Assembly: GCF_050003625.1 (NCBI RefSeq)
Contig: NC_134400.1
Location: 66,606,126 to 66,670,125, forward strand
Length of the DNA stretch: 64,000 nucleotides
Origin: Haematobia irritans
Taxonomy: Eukaryota > Arthropoda > Insecta > Diptera > Muscidae
Direction of reading: 5' to 3'
Of this stretch, positions 1 through 9,004 are shown piece after piece. Within the stretch, counting starts at the first letter, position 1; every line of letters starts with the position of its first letter. The translations under genes were made by a program, and so were the position numbers. Below the pieces are notes generated by a model. It was given only the letters and a program-made list of their open reading frames with translations, did no database searches and was not told where the DNA came from.

Positions 1-3000
1 AAGTCCCATTCTATTTCAAAATGCTATAAATTTTTAGCATTATCTGTGCAAGGCAGAAATGAATTTCTGTCCGATAAATCAATTTGCCGCAATTGTCTTT
101 CGGTTGGACATGACCAAAACAATTGTGGTTCACCCTTTCGTTGCGTTATTTGCAAACAAAAGCACCATTCTGTTTTACATGCTGATGGTTTATCGGGACA
201 GGTTTTTTCAGCGGAACCGTTAGTTTCATCTACTTCGAATTCTGACACCAATCCTTCCAATCAATTTACCATACATAACGCGAATGTAATTCGATCAGTG
301 TTGTTGTACACGATACGATTGCATATTTGCACGAATCGTGGCACATTTCCTTTAAGGGCCCTTTTAGATCCCGGCTCTCAGGGATGTTTGATTTCCGAAT
401 CGGCGGTACAGCTGATGGGCCTTAAGAGAACCAAATCTCACTGCACTGTTGTGGGCATAGGTGATGGTAGTGGGAGCGTCTCTAAATTTATGGTGGACAT
501 TGAATTGTTTTCGAGGAGAAACATATCAGTACTTTCATGTACTGCGCTAGTCCTTACCAAGTTATCATCGTATACGCCTGATGCCTGTGCAAAGAGCATT
601 TCTATGCCTGACATCAGTAAGGATGATTTGGCGGATCCGCGTTTTTATGATTCTGATCCCATTGATTTGATTCTAGGTTCAGATGTGTGTTTAGAGGTGA
701 AAATTCCGTCCCAGTCTTTCATACATAATGGTATGTTTTTCCAAAATACTCACTTCGGTTGGGTATTTTCTGGATCAGATAGAAGCTTATCTACCCATAG
801 GCTTCATATACATCACGTCAATTTGGACGCCATATTACGTTCTTTCTGGGAACAGGAGGAAATATGCTCCGATAGAGACATGTCAAATGAGGAATTGGCT
901 TGTGAATCTTATTTTGTTGACACCACAAATCAGACTGAAACTGGACGATATATGGTGAAATTGCCATTTAAATCCATTCTATCTGATGGTTCAAGTCCAG
1001 AAATTCAAAACAATATTTTGAATGCATTTAGACGATTGCGTCAGTTGGAAATTTCATTTTCCAGAAGACCAGAATTCGCTCAAAGTTATAAAAACTTTAT
1101 GAGTGAATACGAGTCATTAGGTCATATGACTAGAATTGGTCATTATCCTGATCATGTCCGTCGGGACTCATATTTTTTACCGCATCATGGTATTTTCAAG
1201 GAGCAGAGTACTACTACCAAACTCCGCGTGGTGTTTGATGGCAGTAGTCATAGCCAAGGCCACAAGTCACTCAATGAGGAACTTGCCGCTGGACCTGCTC
1301 TTCAGAATGATATCTCATCCATTTTAACAAAATGGCGGAGACATAGGATTGCCTTTGGAGCAGACATAGAAAAGATGTTCCGCCAAATCGATGTTCATCC
1401 AGAACATCGAAAATATCAGCAGATATTATGGCGAGCAAATCCTTTTGAAGATATTTCAATTTTCGAGTTGAATACAGTCACTTATGGTACCACCAGTGCA
1501 CCATATTTGGCTATTCGTGTTTTACAAAAACTTGCTGAGGATTACAGATCCCATTTTCCAAGCGCTGCTGAGATTTTAATGTCAGAGTCATATGTTGATG
1601 ACATTATTTCCGGGTCTGATAATCTCTCAGATGCAAGTAAATTACAAAAGGATTTGTGTGCCCTTTTAAATAAGGGTGGCTGCAATTTACGGAAATGGGT
1701 TACGAATTCGCAAGAGCTTCTTGCTGCAATACCCTTTGATTGCAGGGACCCATCGATTTCCATTGATTTCGATCGAAACAACAATGTTGTCAAAACGCTA
1801 GGTATTCAATGGAACACAAGCGATGACACATTTTCGATCAGGGTTAACTTTGATGAGCGAGAATCTTTCTCGAAAAGATCTATCCTTTCAGAGTCGGCAA
1901 GAATTTACGAACCTCTGGGGCTATTGACTCTGTCTACAGTTGTCTCGAAGACTATATTCAAGAGGCTCTGGGAGGATAGCATTGATTGGGATTCTAAGAT
2001 TCCAAATGATATTGAGAGGGATTGGATAAATCATCGATCTTCACTAAAGGATTTATCAAACCTCAAAGTCCCAAGGTGGATTGGCTGGTCTCCAAATTCT
2101 GTCGTGGAGCTCCATTGTTTTTGTGATGCTTCCTCTGGTGCATATGCGGCAGTAGTTTATGCACGAATTTTGACTCCAGGTGGTATTCGAGTTTCTATTT
2201 TGCAGGCAAAATCGAAAGTTGCACCAGTTAAGACAGTTTCGATACCACGTCTCGAACTATGTGCTGCTAAGCTTTTAGCATTATTGGTTCAAAATGTTAA
2301 AGAGTCACTAAAGAATTTACCTATAGAGACCACTTACTTTTGGAGTGATAGCTCAACAGTTTTGAGCTGGATCAGAAAGTCTCCGTCCCATTGGACAGTT
2401 TATGTGGCGAATAGAGTGGCGGGCATTCAAAGACTTAGCGACCCTTTTCAATGGAGGTATGTACCGACGTCGCTTAATCCCGCTGACTGTGCGTCACGGG
2501 GAATTTCTGGCACGAAACTTTTGAATAATGACACTTGGTGGTTTGGCCCAAGATTTTTGAGGGAATCCACGGATTCGTGGCCTCGTAATTTACCTCAATT
2601 TAATACTACGGAGGAGCAGAGAACGAAAATTTCGACTCATGCTTCGAACGAAAAAACCTATCCTGAGATTTTTTTGAGATACTCGAAATTTAACAATTTG
2701 ATTCGTAGCTTGTCATTATGCTATCGATTCATATATAATTGCAGAAAGCCTGATGCGAGGCGCACAGGAGTTTTAACGTCCACTGAGATAAATGATACAC
2801 TTTACAGAATTTTGAAAGTTGCTCAAAAAGTTGATTTTCCTATAGAAATTGAGCAGCTTTTAAAAAATCGTCCCATTAGGAGTAGTTCACTACTGAAACT
2901 CATGCCCTTTCTCGATACATATGGTCTAATACGGGTAGGTGGCAGGCTGCAAAACTCTAGTTTTGACTATGATATTAAGCACCCCATTATTTTGTCGATT

Positions 3001-3036
3001 CGCACGAAAAAACTCTACATGGTGGAATTACATTGA
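1..3036 (+). CDS. BEL/Pao polyprotein, unit 1 (gag knuckles, PR, RT, RNase H), 5' partial
   Basis: This frame is open from the first base of the window; the ATG at 46 is internal. Visible in order are two zinc-knuckle-like motifs (CRNCLSVGHDQNNC and CVICKQKHHSVLH), an aspartic protease motif LLDPGSQGCLIS (361-396), a Pao-type RT with GADIEKMFRQI and the catalytic YVDD at 1591-1602, and RNase H with FCDASS (catalytic Asp codon 2125-2127) and the SRLELCAAKLLA-like block typical of BEL/Pao. The product would process the Gag-Pol precursor and copy element RNA inside virus-like particles. The frame ends at a TGA (3034-3036) where the integrase zinc-binding region should begin. The same break occurs in unit 2, so it predates the duplication. 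Confidence 0.9.
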   Translation, partial: KSHSISKCYKFLALSVQGRNEFLSDKSICRNCLSVGHDQNNCGSPFRCVICKQKHHSVLHADGLSGQVFSAEPLVSSTSNSDTNPSNQFTIHNANVIRSVLLYTIRLHICTNRGTFPLRALLDPGSQGCLISESAVQLMGLKRTKSHCTVVGIGDGSGSVSKFMVDIELFSRRNISVLSCTALVLTKLSSYTPDACAKSISMPDISKDDLADPRFYDSDPIDLILGSDVCLEVKIPSQSFIHNGMFFQNTHFGWVFSGSDRSLSTHRLHIHHVNLDAILRSFWEQEEICSDRDMSNEELACESYFVDTTNQTETGRYMVKLPFKSILSDGSSPEIQNNILNAFRRLRQLEISFSRRPEFAQSYKNFMSEYESLGHMTRIGHYPDHVRRDSYFLPHHGIFKEQSTTTKLRVVFDGSSHSQGHKSLNEELAAGPALQNDISSILTKWRRHRIAFGADIEKMFRQIDVHPEHRKYQQILWRANPFEDISIFELNTVTYGTTSAPYLAIRVLQKLAEDYRSHFPSAAEILMSESYVDDIISGSDNLSDASKLQKDLCALLNKGGCNLRKWVTNSQELLAAIPFDCRDPSISIDFDRNNNVVKTLGIQWNTSDDTFSIRVNFDERESFSKRSILSESARIYEPLGLLTLSTVVSKTIFKRLWEDSIDWDSKIPNDIERDWINHRSSLKDLSNLKVPRWIGWSPNSVVELHCFCDASSGAYAAVVYARILTPGGIRVSILQAKSKVAPVKTVSIPRLELCAAKLLALLVQNVKESLKNLPIETTYFWSDSSTVLSWIRKSPSHWTVYVANRVAGIQRLSDPFQWRYVPTSLNPADCASRGISGTKLLNNDTWWFGPRFLRESTDSWPRNLPQFNTTEEQRTKISTHASNEKTYPEIFLRYSKFNNLIRSLSLCYRFIYNCRKPDARRTGVLTSTEINDTLYRILKVAQKVDFPIEIEQLLKNRPIRSSSLLKLMPFLDTYGLIRVGGRLQNSSFDYDIKHPIILSIRTKKLYMVELH

Positions 3037-3740
3037 CAATGTCATATGTTAACCGCAGGTACTGGATCTTATCTGGTAACCAGTTGGCAAAGTCAATTAT
3101 CCACAAATGTATGAGGTGCTTCCGACAATCTGCGAAAACGGCTCAACAAATAATGGGTAATTTGCCTTCTGTTCGTTTGAACGCCACTAGACCTTTCAAA
3201 CACAGTGGGGTGGACTTTGCAGGCCCCATTATGTTAAAAATTTCCACTATCAGATCTGCTGTTGTTACAAAAGGGTATATTTGCCTGTTTGTTTGCATGG
3301 TTACGAAAGCCCTTCATTTGGAAGCAGTTTCAGATTTGAGCACTAGCGCTTTTCTGGCTGCGTTTAAAAGATTTGTGTCACGTCGAGGTGCCTGCACCGA
3401 TATATACTCGGACTGTGGTACCAACTTCGTAGGAGCATCAATGGAACTACAGGTGCTCCACACTAGGTCACAGAAATCTTTACCATAAGAGCTACGACAT
3501 GCGCTAAGTAATGATGGTACGACTTGGCATTTTATTCCGCCAGCTTCTCCTAATTTTGGAGGATTATGGGAAGCTGGCGTAAAATCTGTCAAATATCATT
3601 TAAAACGAGTGGTACATGACAGACTTCTTAGTTATGAAGAATTGTCCACATTGTTGTGTCAAATACAAAGTATCCTGAACTCCAGGCCACTATGTCCACT
3701 ATCACCGGACCCAGCTGACTTCGATGCACTTACCCCACTT
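3009..3740 (+). pseudogene. BEL/Pao integrase, unit 1, truncated
   Basis: In the frame -1 to the polyprotein this reads LHGGITLTMSYVNRRYW, then HKCMRCF (zinc-binding half), GVDFAGP (first catalytic Asp) and YSDCGTNFVGA (second). A TAA at 3486-3488 replaces a Glu codon of unit 2, and 12 extra bases follow at about 3494-3505. Reading resumes through NFGGLWEAGVK to LTP near 3735. There the sequence switches to gag at a short repeated ACTTACCCCA. The C-terminal domain present in unit 2 is missing. This copy cannot give a functional integrase. Confidence 0.88.
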
Positions 3741-5436
3741 ACCCCAGGTTCAGAAATTTTATTATTTGAAGGGAACACTTTCGGGCGAAGCTGCTAATCT
3801 TATTAAGACCATCCCGGTCACTGAAGCTAATTATGACTCGGCATGGGAAGTTTTGGAATCTAGATACCATAACAGGAGAATGCTTGTTGGGAATCTAGTT
3901 TCCAAACTTTTTAATATACCGAAATCCGATGGGGGTTGCCAGTCAATTAGGGTTTTGCTAGATTTCGCCAGGGAATGTATTTCCTCTTTGGGGAATTTAG
4001 ACATAGACACTTCCAATTGGGATCCCATTCTTGTTCATTTGTTGGTGCCAAAACTTGATTTGCAGACAAGGAAAGAATGGGAAAATTCTTTGAAATCGAG
4101 TACCAATTTGCCTTCACGTAGTGAATTATTTACATTTCTTGATATTCCGTACTTTGGAGTCATTGGGAAATGAGTTTTCCTCCTCATCAGCTTCGAAGTC
4201 TCACTCGAAATTTTCGAAATCCACAAAGAATTCTAACTCGTTCAAAAAGACTTCTTGTCACACTGGAAAAATTTTGAAACAGACTCCGACTGAGTGTATT
4301 TATTGCGGAAAGTCCCATTCTATTTCAAAATGCTATAAATTTTTAGCATTATCTGTGCAAGGCAGAAATGAATTTCTGTCCGATAAATCAATTTGCCGCA
4401 ATTGTCTTTCGGTTGGACATGACCAAAACAATTGTGGTTCACCCTTCCGTTGCGTTATTTGCAAACAAAAGCACCATTCTGTTTTACATGCTGATGGTTT
4501 ATCGGGACAGGTTTTTTCAGCGGAACCGTTGGTTTCATCTACTTCGAATTCTGACACCAATCCTTCCAATCAATTTACGATACATAACGCGAATGTAATT
4601 CGATCAGTGTTGTTGTACACGATACGATTGCATATTTGCACGAATCGTGGCACATTTCCTTTAAGGGCCCTTTTAGATCCCGGCTCTCAGGGATGTTTGA
4701 TTTCCGAATCGGCGGTACAGCTGATGGGCCTTAGGAGGACCAAATCTCACTGCACTGTTGTGGGCATAGGTGATGGTAGTGGGAGCGTCTCTAAATTTAT
4801 GGTGGACATTGAATTGTTTTCGAGGAGAAACATATCAGTACTTTCATGTACTGCGCTAGTCCTTACCAAGTTATCATCGTATACGCCTGATGCCTGTGCA
4901 AAGAGCATTTCTATGCCTGACATCAGTAAGGATGATTTGGCGGATCCGCGTTTTTATGATTCTGATCCCATTGATTTGATTCTAGGTTCAGATGTGTGTT
5001 TAGAGGTGAAAATTCCGTCCCAGTCTTTCATACATAATGGTATGTTTTTCCAAAATACTCACTTCGGTTGGGTATTTTCTGGATCAGATAGAAGCTTATC
5101 TACCCATAGGCTTCATATACATCACGTCAATTTGGACGCCATATTACGTTCTTTCTGGGAACAGGAGGAAATATGCTCCGATAGAGACATGTCAAATGAG
5201 GAATTGGCTTGTGAATCTTATTTTGTTGACACCACAAATCAGACTGAAACTGGACGATATATGGTGAAATTGCCATTTAAATCCATTCTATCTGATGGTT
5301 CAAGTCCAGAAATTCAAAACAATATTTTGAATGCATTTAGACGATTGCGTCAGTTGGAAATTTCATTTTCCAGAAGACCAGAATTCGCTCAAAGTTATAA
5401 AAACTTTATGAGTGAATACGAGTCATTAGGTCATAT
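3741..5436 (+). pseudogene. BEL/Pao gag-protease-RT N-terminus, unit 2, frameshifted and interrupted
   Basis: It begins inside the Gag region (QKFYYLKGTLSGEA, of the kind annotated as DUF1759 in Pao elements) and runs to about 4145 in one frame. It then continues in the +1 frame from RTLESLG through a Ser/Lys-rich linker, a third knuckle (CIYCGKSHSISKC), the two knuckles seen in unit 1, and the protease motif. The frame change near 4146-4148 looks like one extra C. The start of gag is absent because the duplication junction lies inside it. The reading frame runs into the non-LTR element at 5437 and resumes at 9005. Confidence 0.85.
5424..5436 (+). repeat. target site duplication, left copy
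   Basis: CATTAGGTCATAT directly precedes the non-LTR element. The identical 13 bases follow its (ACA)n tail at 8992-9004. The first C could belong to the tail, so the duplication is 12 or 13 bp. Confidence 0.95.
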
Positions 5437-8400
5437 CCCACGGCGGCGGGTTCTACGCACCGGATTGACCCGATGGATACCAGCCATCGGCCAGCGGCTG
5501 CCACCTCAGTGTACGTGTTGTCTCGTCCGTTTTTTTCGTGTTGGAGAAGGTGCATCCCGGGGAGCCTTCTCCGCCTGCTTTTGGTCCGAGCCGGGATAGA
5601 GGTAAACCCCGGACCATGGTACTGTGCCGTCTGCCGAAATCGAATTCACCATCGCTCGGTTTCGGTGAGGTGTAACCGGTGCATGGAATGGGTGCACTTC
5701 CGGAAATGCTCCGGCCTAACATCGCTGCGGGAGTATAGTCAAACTGACTTCGTGGCAGGATGCTGTGCCAATGACAGCAGCAGTGGGTCATCTGATTATG
5801 TGACCCCACCGACTTCTCCCGCACAACAATATTCTCCGCCGCAGCATCTTACACCGAATATTGTTGTACCAGTTCCGGAGAGTGCATCATTTTTGCAATT
5901 TAATTGCAACGGGCTCCGTGGTAAGATTAGTGAGATCGTAGACTTTATGAATCGGAAAAGGATAAGGGTCGCGGCGATCCAGGAAACAAAGCTGAATCCC
6001 ACCTGCAGCCTACGACATTGTGATGGGTACAATGTCATACGGAAGGATCGCACAAGAAATGGAGGTGGTGGCCTGGCTTTCATATTACACCGTTCCGTGC
6101 AGTATAGACCTATCACGCTTGTGCTAGACACTAATGACCCGTACATGGAATGTATGGGGGTAGCAGTTAAGTGTGGGGCTGCCGAGATAGAGCTATACAA
6201 TGTGTACATACCGCCGGTTGGTAGCTGTGCTCCTGGTTATAGCCCAAACATTGAGTGGTTGTTGAGCGGGCATAACCGATTGGTTCTAGGAGATTTTAAT
6301 GCCCACCATGAACTTTGGCATTCTCTCCTGGGTAATGACCAGAGGGGCATAGCTTTGGCAGAGCAGATAGACGACTCCACATTTTGCACGGTGAACGAAG
6401 AGGCCCCCACGAGAATTATGGGTGACTGCAGCAGTTCGCCAGATTTATCGTTAGCATCGCCTGGTCTGATAAATGACGTCTCCTGGCAACCCGTCATTTC
6501 ATTGGGTTCGGACCACCTCCCCATAATTCTCACCATCAACCGACCCTCCGATTTCATAACCTCTGAACGCCGGACGTTTATTAATCAAAATAAAGCCAAC
6601 TGGGAAGGCTTCAGAGAATACTCCGATCGCCGCTTCAGTGAGCTCCCGTCCCCCTCACATGTTCATGTTGCCCAGAGGGAGTTCCGGGACATCATCAACG
6701 CAGCAGCCGCTCGCTTCATACCCGCTGGTCGAATTGCCCAAGTGAGGCCCAACTTCCCAGCCGAAGCGGCGGGACTCGCAGACGAGCGTGATGAACGCCG
6801 TCGTGCTAACCCTGCTGATCCTAGAATCAGAGAACTAAATCTAGAGATTAGTAAGATAGTCGACGAGCACAAGCGGAACACTTGGTTAGAGCACCTGAAG
6901 CAATGTAACTTAGGAACAGGAACTGGTAAATTGTGGTCAACAGTTAGAGCCCTCTCGAACCCCTCCACAAGGGATGATGGGATTTCAGTCACATATGGCG
7001 ACGTGACTGTGACTGATCCGAAGAGGTGCGCCAAATACTTCAACCGACAGTTTGTCGAGCATCCCGAGAGTGATAGAGCGAAAAGGAGAGCCACCCATCG
7101 TGTACGTGGTCTCCGAGCCGATGACACACCACAATTTACTGCAGCCGAAGTTACCAATGTCATCAATAGCGCGAAACCATATAAGGCGCTGGGCCCTGAC
7201 GGAATTTCAATGCTAATGCTGAAGCATCTGGGAATACTGGGGGTTGAGTACCTGACCAGACTCGTCAATTTGTCTTTGGAATCACACATTATACCCGATG
7301 TCTGGAAAATGGGAAGGGTGATTCCACTACTGAAACCGGGCAAAGATTCGAGCAAAGGTGAATCGTACAGACCGATATCCCTTCTTTCGCCAGTAGCCAA
7401 GACACTTGAGGCATTACTCCTCCCCAGCCTTGTGGAGAATTTTCCAGCTGCCCACCATCAACATGGATTCCGTAAGGTACATAGTAGGACAACAGCCTTA
7501 CATGCCATTTCGACACATATTAATAAGGGACTTAACCAGCCCAGGCCGTGTCACAGGACGGTCCTCGTGGCGCTTGACCTATCGAAAGCATTCGATACGG
7601 TCAACCATGCCACATTATTTGAGGACATCGAGAATACGTCCCTACCGGCAGGAGCGAAGCGTTGGGTTTATGTGAATTATATGTGTGGACGCCAGTCGTA
7701 CGTGGAATTCAGGGACAGAAAGTCAAGACCGCGTAGAGTTAAACAGGGAGTTCCCCAAGGTGGGGTGATATCTCCGGCACTGTTTAACCTCTACATGTCC
7801 TCGATTCCACCCCCTCCTGACGGCGTCGAGATTGTATCATATGCGGATGACTGTACAATGTTGGCATCTGGGCCCAATGTTAATGTTGATGACATTTGCG
7901 ATCGGTTGAACGTCTACATAGCTAATCTTACCAGTTATTTCACTGCGAGAAACTTGAGGATATCCCCCACCAAATCCTCAGCCACACTATTTACTACATG
8001 GACGGCAGAAATGCGCAGGCAGTTGAATATCAGAGTCGATGGAGTAATAATTCCGACCACAAATTACCCCAAGATTCTTGGGGTCACATTCGACAGCCTT
8101 TTTAGGTCATCTGCCCATGCCACTGCAATTTGTAATAAGCTCCGTGGTAGAAACAAGGTCCTCAAGTCACTAGCCGGCAGTACTTGGGGTGCGGACAAAG
8201 AAACCTTGCTAACTACTTATAAGGCAATTGGCCGGTCAGTGGTAAACTATGCAGCGCCAGTGTGGACACCGCATACCAGTGATACGCAGTGGAATAACAT
8301 ACAAACCTGCCAGAACGCTGCTCTTAGAACTGCGACTGGCTGTCTCCGCAGCACACCCCTGGATCACCTTTATGTGGAGACAAAGATCATCCCTGTGCGA

Positions 8401-8991
8401 AGACACAACTACATGTTGTCAAAGCAGTATCTCCTGGGTTGTTATCGCAGTAATCATCCAAACCACCATCTTATGGATACACAACCACCACCCAGGAACG
8501 TAAGGGTTGATATACATAATCTAGAGCGCGAGATCCAGCGCTATAAAAGAGAGCCTCTAGATCAAGCAGCGTACCAGGCAGGTTTGAACAGGATTCATGA
8601 GGATACTGTAGCTGAAGCGGTGAGAAGCTACAAGGTTAATCCTGTTCTTGGAGTCCGACCACCGCCCATAGCACCGGAGGAAAGAGACCTCCCACGGCAG
8701 ACTAGGGTAGTTTTGGCCCAATTAAGATCAGGCAAGTGCAGCCGCCTCAATTCCTACTTATCGGTGATTGATAGCAGCGTAGCTGACGTTTGTCCAATTT
8801 GCAACCAAGGGCCACACGACACGCGTCATCTTTTCTCTTGCCCAGCCAAACCAACCCGACTTACCACCAGATCACTCTGGACACACCCCATCTTAGTCGC
8901 AGAGTTCCTTGATCTGCCAACAAGCTGATGTACCAAGCGTATAACATGAAATGGATGAGATCACAATAAACTGTTACAACAACAACAACAA
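5437..8991 (+). mobile_element. non-LTR retrotransposon inserted in BEL unit 2
   Basis: The insertion is bounded by a 13-bp direct repeat CATTAGGTCATAT (5424-5436 and 8992-9004), and unit 1 shows the uninterrupted site at 1118-1130. The right end carries an AATAAA signal and a short (ACA)n tail, and the 5' leader before the ORF is only 36 bp. The duplication, tail and single long ORF identify an APE-type LINE. The clade is not resolved: there is one ORF with an N-terminal finger, no RNase H domain and a C-terminal CCHC-like motif. GC content is visibly higher than that of the surrounding BEL sequence. Confidence 0.95.
5473..8928 (+). CDS. intact LINE ORF: 2A-like motif, PHD-like finger, endonuclease, reverse transcriptase
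   Basis: This is an uninterrupted 1151-codon frame from ATG 5473 to TGA 8926-8928. Residues 32-48 are Leu-rich and end in GIEVNPGP, a 2A-like ribosome-skipping motif. A Cys/His finger follows (C51-x2-C54, C67-x2-C70, H75, C79, C97/98), like a PHD finger. An APE-type endonuclease starts near residue 140 (LQFNCNGLRG, IQETKL, LGDFNAHHELW, SDHLP). The reverse transcriptase has LDLSKAFDTVNH, GVPQGGVISP and YADD at 790-793. A CPICNQGPHDTRHLFSC zinc motif lies near 1107-1123. The protein would nick target DNA and prime reverse transcription of its own RNA. No separate ORF1 is visible; the N-terminal part may be released by 2A skipping. No stop or frameshift was seen, so it may be a recently active copy. 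Confidence 0.93.
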   Translation: MDTSHRPAAATSVYVLSRPFFSCWRRCIPGSLLRLLLVRAGIEVNPGPWYCAVCRNRIHHRSVSVRCNRCMEWVHFRKCSGLTSLREYSQTDFVAGCCANDSSSGSSDYVTPPTSPAQQYSPPQHLTPNIVVPVPESASFLQFNCNGLRGKISEIVDFMNRKRIRVAAIQETKLNPTCSLRHCDGYNVIRKDRTRNGGGGLAFILHRSVQYRPITLVLDTNDPYMECMGVAVKCGAAEIELYNVYIPPVGSCAPGYSPNIEWLLSGHNRLVLGDFNAHHELWHSLLGNDQRGIALAEQIDDSTFCTVNEEAPTRIMGDCSSSPDLSLASPGLINDVSWQPVISLGSDHLPIILTINRPSDFITSERRTFINQNKANWEGFREYSDRRFSELPSPSHVHVAQREFRDIINAAAARFIPAGRIAQVRPNFPAEAAGLADERDERRRANPADPRIRELNLEISKIVDEHKRNTWLEHLKQCNLGTGTGKLWSTVRALSNPSTRDDGISVTYGDVTVTDPKRCAKYFNRQFVEHPESDRAKRRATHRVRGLRADDTPQFTAAEVTNVINSAKPYKALGPDGISMLMLKHLGILGVEYLTRLVNLSLESHIIPDVWKMGRVIPLLKPGKDSSKGESYRPISLLSPVAKTLEALLLPSLVENFPAAHHQHGFRKVHSRTTALHAISTHINKGLNQPRPCHRTVLVALDLSKAFDTVNHATLFEDIENTSLPAGAKRWVYVNYMCGRQSYVEFRDRKSRPRRVKQGVPQGGVISPALFNLYMSSIPPPPDGVEIVSYADDCTMLASGPNVNVDDICDRLNVYIANLTSYFTARNLRISPTKSSATLFTTWTAEMRRQLNIRVDGVIIPTTNYPKILGVTFDSLFRSSAHATAICNKLRGRNKVLKSLAGSTWGADKETLLTTYKAIGRSVVNYAAPVWTPHTSDTQWNNIQTCQNAALRTATGCLRSTPLDHLYVETKIIPVRRHNYMLSKQYLLGCYRSNHPNHHLMDTQPPPRNVRVDIHNLEREIQRYKREPLDQAAYQAGLNRIHEDTVAEAVRSYKVNPVLGVRPPPIAPEERDLPRQTRVVLAQLRSGKCSRLNSYLSVIDSSVADVCPICNQGPHDTRHLFSCPAKPTRLTTRSLWTHPILVAEFLDLPTS

Positions 8992-9004
8992 CATTAGGTC
9001 ATAT
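8992..9004 (+). repeat. target site duplication, right copy
   Basis: This is a perfect copy of CATTAGGTCATAT at 5424-5436. It restores the BEL reading frame immediately downstream. Confidence 0.95.

Noticed and set aside
3007..3013. AAAAAAC as a programmed -1 slippery heptamer in BEL-1
   Set aside because: The heptamer is not in the canonical register relative to the zero frame, and residues seem to be missing around it, so an inherited deletion is simpler.
6663..7400. 245-codon minus-strand frame inside the LINE ORF
   Set aside because: It is antisense to the EN-RT gene with clear motifs on the plus strand, a codon-bias shadow.
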